A DNA stretch of 42,464 nt, from positions 1 through 42,464 of the forward strand of contig DATKYR010000128.1 of NCBI GenBank assembly GCA_035528395.1. Direction: 5' to 3'. Shown one piece after another: positions 36,129 to 42,464 of the stretch. Origin of the DNA: NIOZ-UU13 sp035528395 (lineage in GTDB: Bacteria; Planctomycetota; Phycisphaerae; Sedimentisphaerales; Anaerobacaceae). The stretch's first letter is position 1, and the number at the start of each line of letters is the position of its first letter. The position numbers and the translations under genes were made by a program. A model generated the notes under the pieces. It saw only the letters and a list, made by a program, of their open reading frames with translations, did not search any database and was not told the DNA's origin.

Positions 36129-36973
36129 CTGCTTTAGGATTTTGCGGGTAACTGTGCCTGATATTTGTGACTTGATACTGGACACTCGATTCTTGATGCT
36201 CGATTCTGGATTCCGAATACTCGATAATAAGCATCCACTTCGCTCACCCTTCGACCCTGCTCAGAACAGGTTTCGCAGGAATGACCCCCGCCAAAGATAT
36301 GCGGGGGCAAGCAACCCCCGACAGTGCCGGGGGCTAACAATTAGGAGTGGTTCGGATATATATGGTTGGGGTAAGGGCGGTTCGCGAACCGCCCCTACGT
36401 TCGGGAACAAGGATTGTGGGGGCAAGCAGGGCGAAGAGAAGGAATATCGAATAGCGAACAAGGAATTTCCAATGTCGAAGTGGAGATGCGGGTTAGAATA
36501 GGCAAAGGAAATTAAAAATAAAAATGTAAATTGCAAAATTAAAAATCAAAATCCAAAAAGTCAAACGGTGTGCAGTGCACACCCTACCTTTTTAAATGAT
36601 TCCCGAGCAGTCGGGATTTCCGCTTTGCTTCAATATTGATGATTGATTTGAGATTGCCGCGTCGGCCTTCGGCCTCTTCGCAATGACTTTGTAATAGACT
36701 CCTCGGCTGCGCTCGGAATGACCCCATTAGAATATCGAATACCCAACAAGGAATGTCGAATGTCGAAGTGCAGATGCGGTTTAGAAAAGGCAAGATTTAG
36801 AAAATTAGGAGTGGTTCGGGTAAGGTCGGTTCGCGAACCGCCCCTACAGAGGTGTGGCGTCAAAGACCAATTCCAATTGGTATCAATCCTCATTTATTCT
36901 GTGTCTTGTCTTTCGAAACAAGCCATTTCCTGATCGATGGTTACTTGTTCCTCATATCCATCGTGGTTCGCGG
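36129..36973. repeat. Mosaic of palindromic dispersed repeats
   Basis: No gene supported over about 845 bp. A 20-bp perfect palindrome lies at 36375-36394 (GGGCGG...CCGCCC), with a related 14-bp copy at 36827-36840. A different palindrome, GGTGTGCAGTGCACACC, is at 36567-36583. Each of the first type is preceded by TAGGAGTGGTTCGG and followed by CCCTAC. A longer block at about 36442-36500 is repeated at about 36728-36788. GGAATGAC-type repeats at 36250-36300 and 36650-36722 complete the mosaic. Short ORFs here are readings of these repeats. Confidence 0.75.
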
Positions 36974-39538
36974 TCAGTCTTTGCTGTTCGTGCCGTAATT
37001 TTGCGATGGGTTCTCAATCATAATAGGCTGTATCTTATGGTCGTCGGCGTCCAGTTGCGGCCAGTCCGGCGCCGGGGCGTCGGGGAGAAGAACATGCGGA
37101 GTGATGAATAGCGTCAGCACGCTGTTTCGGGTTGCCATTTGGGTTTTCCTGAACAAAAGCCCGATGATCGGGATATCGCCCAGGATCGGCACTTTGATAA
37201 CGGTTTCGGTCATTTCCTGCTGTCGCAGGCCGCCTATCACCAGGGTCTGTCCTTCTCTAACGGTGACCGTAGTTGTGGATTCCCGATTGACCTGTTCCGG
37301 CAGACCGGCGTCCGGTGTAAAGGTGAAGCTTCCGACCTTGACCGAAACCGCCATGCTGATTCGACCGTCCGCTAAAAGGGTGGGTGTGATGCGGCCCTGG
37401 GTATCGGCCGAGATATCGCTCTTCTTAACGATGGGCCGGCCGGATACGTCATAGCCTTCATTAAAGAAATAATTCAGCGTCTTGCGAATCTGAATTGTGG
37501 CTTCCAGACCGCTCACTGCAACCGTGCGCGGGTTGGTCAGAATCGTGCCCTTGCCATCCTGGACCAGTGCGTTCAGGCGAACGAAGAACTCCCGCGGCAA
37601 TTTTCCGACGCCCTGGTAGAAGATCTGGCCTGTCCCGGGATAGGTGGTTAGTCCGTCTAATGAAGCGTCCGGGCTCAGGTCACGAATCGCATTACCCATC
37701 GGCTGGAACATGCCGAACCGTCCCTCGGCATAAGTCCAATCCAGCCCAAGCTCACGGTTGGCCTCGTCGGTCAGCTCCACGGCCAACAGATCGACCAGAA
37801 TCTGGCTGGCCGGTGTGTCGATCAGTTTCAAATTCGCCTGCAGCTCGGCCAGAAGCTCGGCGGGCCCCATGAACAGCAGTAGATTGCGGGATGTGTTCGC
37901 AGTGACATATTGATTGTACCTGGTCGGTAATGATGCAAGTGCTTCTTCCACGGTCATATGCAAGGGCTCGATCGTCCGGATTATGATGCCGGAATCGTCT
38001 GCGAAAGACTCTTGAGAGGCGGCCTTCGTTGTACTGACGGCAGAGGTTTGCTCCTGCTGTTCTCCGGGCGATGTCATGTCGGCCGTCTTTGACGCGGCCC
38101 GGCCCATTGGGGGCCCGTCACAGTCCCGGGCCAAGGGGCTGATAAGACGCTGCGGCAGGTCCACGCGATAAACATCCGGCTGCAGAATCCGGTCGGCTAT
38201 GCTGATGATCTTCGATATTGTGATGAGCAACGATCGGCTGTCCGGTGACCACGAGATGTTGACCACGCCTTCGTCACGATCATCGCTCGCTTCGATCTGC
38301 TTGCGATCCTGCTCTTCGCTCAACAGCAGAAGGTCCTCAGCCTTCCCCGTGGTCATATCATAGACAGTCAGAGCCGTCCGCTGGTTTTCCGACCGCGAAT
38401 CAGGGCCCCAATTACGAACCGTAGAGCGTTTGGTCAGGAAAGCGATTTTCGTGCTGTCATAGGACCATTTCATGGCCTCGAAGTCATCGAGTGTCCCATC
38501 CTTTCGCGGATAGCTGGTCAAAAGTACCTTGTATCCGCCGCTGTTGGGGTCCATAAGATACAATGTGTCGATGCCGTTGCCCTGGATGTCAAAGCGATCC
38601 CCCTTGGACAATATGTAGCGCCCGTCCCAGGACCAGTGTGGGTCATCAAGCTCAAGCTGGTTCTCCGTGGCGGGCGAGCTCGCTTTGGTGAGGTTTCTGG
38701 CATCGCTTCCATCGGCGCGGACAATCCAGGCATCGCAGCGTTCCCCGCGTTCGCTTTGAGTCATGTCCTTGTCGAAGGTGAAGGCCACGACATCATCCAC
38801 GGGAGACCAGCGTGCATCTCCGGCACGTAATGATTCACTCCCGATATCGGTTATCATTACAAGGTTTGTTCCGTCGGGATTGACAGTGACCACATCAAAG
38901 TTGCCGCTGGCCTCTACGAGCAGGCTTAGCCTCGGAGGCAGAGATGCGCTCCAGCGTTGATCTTTTCCCTGGCCACGCTCGGGCAACAAATGCCAGGTCC
39001 TTTCTGTAACGGTGTCGTAGAGCCAGACTTGCCGCGTTTCCGTCAGGCCCAGGCGGACCTTGTACGCAAGGTAACGATCGTCGGGTGACCAGTAGGGCCC
39101 ATCGTCGGCGTCGAAATTGTTTCTTCGATACGGAGGGGAAATGGTGACGGATCGGTTCTGGCTGATGTCATAAATATAGGCTGCTCCCTGGCTTTCTTCC
39201 TCAGTTGCGTTGGAGAATTCATATGCGATGCGGTCGCCGGCCCAGGACCACTCGGCAAAAAACACATCTCCCGCCGGACAGGCGGGCTTGACTTCAGTGC
39301 CGTCGGCCTTCATGACGTGCAGTTGCCATTGGGACGAGTCACCGACTTGTCGCACAAAGGCCACCCGGTCGCCGTGCCAGGCCCAGGCCACGGCCCTTGA
39401 TTTGCCGTCATCCGTCAACGGTACAAGCGTGACTCCATCGGCTATGATTGCCGAGAGACCTGCCGAACAAGACAAGAGTATAACGCAAAATATCGAAAGC
39501 AGGATATATCGAAACCTATTACCAATAATAACCTTCAT
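36974..39538 (-). CDS. TolB-like propeller fused to a secretin domain
   Basis: An 854-residue secreted protein. After a signal peptide (about 1-30) come six or so PD40/TolB-type propeller blades to about residue 490, with WSPDDRYLAY, WSPVDDVVAF, WSWDGRYIL and WSPDSRSLLI cores. A polar Ser/Thr/Gln linker (about 495-535) leads to a secretin N1-like segment, IRTIEPLHMTVEEAL. It ends in a secretin domain with the signature VPILGDIPIIGLLFR at 783-797 and LFITPHVL ending near 817. Secretins form outer-membrane rings for type II/III secretion and pili. A propeller in place of the usual N0/N1 domains is unusual. No other secretion gene is nearby. The reading frame is continuous, so it is not an assembly join within this sequence. 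Confidence 0.9.
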   Translation of the reverse strand: MKVIIGNRFRYILLSIFCVILLSCSAGLSAIIADGVTLVPLTDDGKSRAVAWAWHGDRVAFVRQVGDSSQWQLHVMKADGTEVKPACPAGDVFFAEWSWAGDRIAYEFSNATEEESQGAAYIYDISQNRSVTISPPYRRNNFDADDGPYWSPDDRYLAYKVRLGLTETRQVWLYDTVTERTWHLLPERGQGKDQRWSASLPPRLSLLVEASGNFDVVTVNPDGTNLVMITDIGSESLRAGDARWSPVDDVVAFTFDKDMTQSERGERCDAWIVRADGSDARNLTKASSPATENQLELDDPHWSWDGRYILSKGDRFDIQGNGIDTLYLMDPNSGGYKVLLTSYPRKDGTLDDFEAMKWSYDSTKIAFLTKRSTVRNWGPDSRSENQRTALTVYDMTTGKAEDLLLLSEEQDRKQIEASDDRDEGVVNISWSPDSRSLLITISKIISIADRILQPDVYRVDLPQRLISPLARDCDGPPMGRAASKTADMTSPGEQQEQTSAVSTTKAASQESFADDSGIIIRTIEPLHMTVEEALASLPTRYNQYVTANTSRNLLLFMGPAELLAELQANLKLIDTPASQILVDLLAVELTDEANRELGLDWTYAEGRFGMFQPMGNAIRDLSPDASLDGLTTYPGTGQIFYQGVGKLPREFFVRLNALVQDGKGTILTNPRTVAVSGLEATIQIRKTLNYFFNEGYDVSGRPIVKKSDISADTQGRITPTLLADGRISMAVSVKVGSFTFTPDAGLPEQVNRESTTTVTVREGQTLVIGGLRQQEMTETVIKVPILGDIPIIGLLFRKTQMATRNSVLTLFITPHVLLPDAPAPDWPQLDADDHKIQPIMIENPSQNYGTNSKD

Positions 39539-40042
39539 TTAGCATACCTCCAATGACGCATTACCGCATGATCTTACCGGCAGAAGACGATTCTCACATC
39601 ACGTGCGAACGCTTCCGACCGAACATAACGACAAGAAAAAACCGCTGGGCAAAAGTAGCCTGCCGCTCGGCAGTACGTATTTTAACATTGAAGAAAAGAT
39701 GCGTCAGTACTTTTCTTGTTTTTTCCTCGCCTTTCGTTTTGTCTATCTCATCCTCATGCTCTATCTTGCCCGCTGCCTTCCGGGCCTCCTTCAGGTTCTT
39801 TTTCGGCGTCGACAACTGCAATATTCGCAAAGTATTGATGAGAGAATTGTGAGAAAATAAATTTTCTTTAAAATCCCGCAATTCTCAGTTTCTGCACGAA
39901 GGATAATTACCAGATCGCAAATCACTGGAAAACCGGCGGTTGTATTCAAGCCGGAGAGCGCTGATTAACGTGATATTTTTAAATCCCATTCTGTGTCGGA
40001 ACCGGGTTCTTCGGCGGAAACTTGATCTAAAAAACCGATCTG
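39539..40042. other. Intergenic region between secretin fusion and purC
   Basis: About 500 bp without a supportable gene. A 95-codon minus-strand ORF (39594-39881) starts with TTG and overlaps an equally long plus-strand ORF, so neither was kept. GAGAATTG and CAATTCTC around 39840-39890 form an 8-bp inverted repeat with a 30-bp spacer. The promoter of the minus-strand secretin fusion is expected close to 39539. Confidence 0.5.
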
Positions 40043-40960
40043 TCAGAACGATTCTTTTGGGAACTTCCCGCCGGTCAGGCGTTCGTAGCCCTCGATGTAT
40101 TTGTCGCTGGTCTTTGCCGTGATATCTTCGGGCAGTTTTACGCCGGGACCGGATTTATCGAAGTTGATACTTTCGAGATAATTGCGGACGAACTGTTTGT
40201 CGAAGCTCTCCTGATCCCTGCCGGGCTCGTATTTATCCGCAGGCCAGAACCGTGAAGAGTCCGGCGTCAAAACCTCGTCGATCAGGATAATCTTATCGTC
40301 GAAAAGTCCCCATTCGAACTTGGTGTCGGCGAGAATTATCCCTTTGCTCTCGGCGTATTTGCTTGCTTTCTCGAAAATCTCCCTGCTCTTGCTGCGGACA
40401 TAATCGGCGGCGTCCTTTCCGATTATCTCCACGCACCGCTCGAAGCTGATGTTCTCATCGTGCTGGCCCAGCTCAGCCTTGGTGGCCGGGGTAAATATCA
40501 GTTCCGGCAGCTTTTCGCACTGTTTCAAGCCGGCCGGCAGCTTCTGCCCGCAGACCGTGCCGCTTTGCTGATACTCTTTCCAGCCTGAGCCGGCCAGATA
40601 TCCACGCACGACGCACTCGACCGGCAGAACTTCGACCTTCTTCACCAGCATGCTTCGCCCGCTCAATTGCCTGGCGCAGCCGCAGAACGGCTCCGGGAAA
40701 TTGGCCACGTTATCGCTGATTAGATGGTGCTCGATGCTGTCGGACAGAAAATCAAACCAGAAACGCGAAATCCGCGTCAGAACAATGCCTTTGTAAGGTA
40801 TGCCGTTCGTCATCACGACATCGAAAGCACTGAGCCTGTCGCTTGCCACGATAAGCAGCTTGTCGCCGAGATCATAAATGTCGCGAACCTTGCCCCGGCT
40901 CGGCGGCCTGTTACCTATGTTTGTCTCTAAAATCGTTTCCATAATCATTTCGTCCTTCAT
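40043..40960 (-). CDS. purC: Phosphoribosylaminoimidazole-succinocarboxamide synthase
   Basis: A 305-residue SAICAR synthase, step 7 of purine synthesis (ATP-dependent joining of aspartate to CAIR). It has GKVRDIYDLGDKLLIVASDR (23-42), FDVVMTNGIPYKG, VECVVRGYLAGSGW, LADTKFEWG, DEVLTPDSSRFWP and TSDKYIEGYERLTG. It is the long form, similar in length to the yeast-type enzyme rather than the 237-residue E. coli type. The ATG at 40960 follows a GGAAACGGAG stretch. A later in-frame ATG at 40948 has AAGGACG before it. No other purine gene is in the window. Confidence 0.95.
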   Translation of the reverse strand: MKDEMIMETILETNIGNRPPSRGKVRDIYDLGDKLLIVASDRLSAFDVVMTNGIPYKGIVLTRISRFWFDFLSDSIEHHLISDNVANFPEPFCGCARQLSGRSMLVKKVEVLPVECVVRGYLAGSGWKEYQQSGTVCGQKLPAGLKQCEKLPELIFTPATKAELGQHDENISFERCVEIIGKDAADYVRSKSREIFEKASKYAESKGIILADTKFEWGLFDDKIILIDEVLTPDSSRFWPADKYEPGRDQESFDKQFVRNYLESINFDKSGPGVKLPEDITAKTSDKYIEGYERLTGGKFPKESF

Positions 40961-41169
40961 ACCGTTCTCCGTTTCCTGTCAGTGGCGCCCGAGCCTCTGT
41001 CCCGCGCCGTTTATTATTTATTATGGCAAAATACTACAGAAGCGCTAATTTTAACGGGAATTGCGTCAATTGCACGCGTTTTTTCCATATTTATAAGGTC
41101 GTATCTCCAGAAAAAGCCGGCAAACGGTAAATGTTGCTCTTGAGCCTTTCTCTTTGGCCCCGCGCCATA

Positions 41170-41901
41170 CTACAACTTCCTCTGGGCGAGTTCCAGGCCG
41201 TGTTCAGCCATAAGTTCGACATCCGACATGATTTTTTTAGCTTCGCCGTCGGCGATGATTCGGCCTTTGTCGAGCAGGACGGCCCGGTCGGCAAGTGCCG
41301 CGGCGAAGTTCATATTGCAGGTGGCGATGATCAGCGTCTGCGGCAGAGACTTGAGAAGCTTCATAAGATTGTCGCGGTTTCTCGGGTCGAGGCTGCCGTC
41401 CGGTTCGTCGAGCGTGATGATTTTGGGACTCATCGCAAGGATAGTTGCAACGGCGGCGGCGCGTTTCTGGCCGGCCGAGAGATGATGAGGGGCTTTGTCG
41501 GCCATATCGGCCAGGCCGACGGTCGAAAGGGCCTCGGCGACGCGCATCTTGACTTGTTCCGGTTCCAGGCCCATATTAAGCGGGCCGAATGCAACGTCGT
41601 CGAATAATGTCGGCATGAATAACTGATCATCCGGATTCTCCAGGCAGCAGCCGAGGCGGGTGCGGATTTTTTTCAGGTTCTTGCTTTTGACCTCCAGGCC
41701 GTCTACGAGCACTTTTCCAGTGCCTTTGGCGAAACCTGCCATTGCAAGCAGCAATGTTGATTTGCCCGCTCCGTTGGGGCCGATCAAGGCCAGTTTTCCG
41801 CCGTGCTCGACACTAAGGCTTATGTCGCTCAGGGCGGGTGTGCCATCCGGATACCTGTATGTAAAATTTTCTATTTCAATCGCTTTTGACATTGTTTTCA
41901 C
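41170..41901 (-). CDS. CbiO/EcfA-type cobalt/ECF transporter ATPase
   Basis: A 243-residue ABC ATPase of the energy-coupling factor/CbiO family. It has the FTYRYPDG A-loop, Walker A GPNGAGKST (41-49), Q-loop ENPDDQL, signature LSAGQ, Walker B IITLDEP and the D-loop. The D-loop reads DEPDGSLDP where TAGLDP is usual, which is still seen in active relatives. The GTG start overlaps the stop of the transmembrane gene by 4 bp (GTGA), so the two proteins are coupled. Substrate is a metal ion (cobalt or nickel) or a vitamin. No S component is visible inside the window. Confidence 0.9.
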   Translation of the reverse strand: MKTMSKAIEIENFTYRYPDGTPALSDISLSVEHGGKLALIGPNGAGKSTLLLAMAGFAKGTGKVLVDGLEVKSKNLKKIRTRLGCCLENPDDQLFMPTLFDDVAFGPLNMGLEPEQVKMRVAEALSTVGLADMADKAPHHLSAGQKRAAAVATILAMSPKIITLDEPDGSLDPRNRDNLMKLLKSLPQTLIIATCNMNFAAALADRAVLLDKGRIIADGEAKKIMSDVELMAEHGLELAQRKL

Positions 41902-42464
41902 TGCAAAATCGGTTTTACGAAAAAAAATAGTACCGACATGAATGCTACTGCCGTCAGGGCAAAAAATAAATCACGGCGTCGAACCTTCAGCTTCGAAAGC
42001 GTGCGCCAGTTTCCGTCGAAGCCGCGGGCCTGCATGGCGATACTGATGTGCTCTGCGGTGTCGATACTGCGGATAAAAAGCGAGCCGAGCATTGACGCAG
42101 CGGTCCTCAACTCCGTTTTGAATCCGAGATTCCTGAGTTTTCTGCCGGCCCTGGCCCGCAGGATATGATGCGCCCGGTCGATCAGGACGAAGATATAGCG
42201 GTACAGAAATCCAAGCTGGATGACCAGCAACCTGGGCATGCCGAGCTTTTGCAGGCCGGCGAGCAAATCGCTGAAACGCGTGGTCGATACCAGCGCTATA
42301 AGAGCCAGCATTGTCACGATGAACTTTCCGAGAATGACAAAACAACGCAGCCATCCGAGCGAGCTTTGCCATGAAAACGGTCCAAAGCTGACGGCGACAG
42401 GCGTCCTGTCATACAAAGGGCAGCTCAGGGCCAGGACTATAACAAACGGGCTGACCAGCAGTAT
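41898..42464 (-). CDS. CbiQ/EcfT-type transporter transmembrane protein (5' truncated by window edge)
   Basis: The frame is open to the window end, so the N-terminus is missing. The visible part has hydrophobic segments (about 20-45 and near the C-terminus) and the coupling helix motif AMQARGFDG, which resembles the Ala-Arg-Gly signature of EcfT/CbiQ. This motif binds the ATPase encoded next door. Its stop overlaps the start of the ATPase gene. A ligand-binding gene such as cbiM is probably just outside the window, which would settle the substrate. Confidence 0.85.
   Translation of the reverse strand: MLLVSPFVIVLALSCPLYDRTPVAVSFGPFSWQSSLGWLRCFVILGKFIVTMLALIALVSTTRFSDLLAGLQKLGMPRLLVIQLGFLYRYIFVLIDRAHHILRARAGRKLRNLGFKTELRTAASMLGSLFIRSIDTAEHISIAMQARGFDGNWRTLSKLKVRRRDLFFALTAVAFMSVLFFFVKPILQ

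Noticed and set aside
36118..36501. Several short ORFs on both strands after hicA
   Set aside because: They are translations of palindromic GGAATGAC and GGTTCGCGAACC repeats.
39594..39881. 95-codon minus-strand ORF rich in Lys and Glu
   Set aside because: TTG start, no ribosome binding site, fully overlapped by a similar-length ORF on the other strand.

Overview
The window looks like a chromosomal segment of a planctomycete, probably from the Phycisphaerae/Sedimentisphaerales side. This is an inference from gene content: many Tat-signal exported enzymes, a formylglycine sulfatase, pectate lyases, PQQ-type propellers, exported ADP-ribosylglycohydrolase and sugar isomerase family proteins, and abundant non-coding repeats. 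No rRNA, tRNA, phage structural gene, transposase or CRISPR array was seen.

Layout. (1) 1-4.9 kb: a two-gene Gabija-type anti-phage module (gajA-gajB, 8-bp overlap). An attC-like integron recombination site follows 40 bp after gajB, and a 54-codon ORF starts inside its core site. (2) 4.9-10.3 kb: exported metabolic enzymes (enolase superfamily, FAD oxidoreductase, aldo/keto reductase) and a pectate-lyase-superfamily beta-helix protein, then a small inverted-repeat element. (3) 10.9-15.9 kb: a tightly packed pectate lyase / VCBS-repeat protein / sulfatase operon. (4) 16-27.9 kb: secreted polysaccharide deacetylase, ADP-ribosylglycohydrolase, metallophosphoesterase, an unusual YdjC-M23-PKD-PKD fusion, two tandem PQQ-like propeller paralogues with near-identical leaders, a sugar isomerase/epimerase family protein and a GH28-like protein. 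(5) 28-31.9 kb: an operon of a secretin-N-domain-like protein, a sugar nucleotidyltransferase, a NahK-like sugar 1-kinase and a UroD-family methyltransferase. (6) 31.9-37 kb: an accessory patch with about 100-bp tandem repeats, a second and textbook-looking attC site on the minus strand between two trypsin-like protease genes, a HicBA module whose toxin is frameshifted, and many palindromic repeats. (7) 37-42.5 kb: a TolB-propeller/secretin fusion, purC, and a CbiO-CbiQ type ECF transporter pair cut by the window end.

How it works together. The middle 23 kb reads as a dispersed polysaccharide-processing locus. Pectate lyases, GH28 and sulfatase would attack an acidic, possibly sulfated, pectin-like glycan. 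The deacetylases would remove acyl groups, and the exported oxidoreductases and isomerase family proteins would modify the released sugars. NahK plus nucleotidyltransferase would activate hexoses or hexosamines. The two ends of the accessory material (Gabija, proteases, HicBA) look like defence or conflict cargo, and two of the three sit beside attC-like sites. The most interesting hypothesis is that an integron cassette mechanism delivered the Gabija module and a protease module not previously linked to it.
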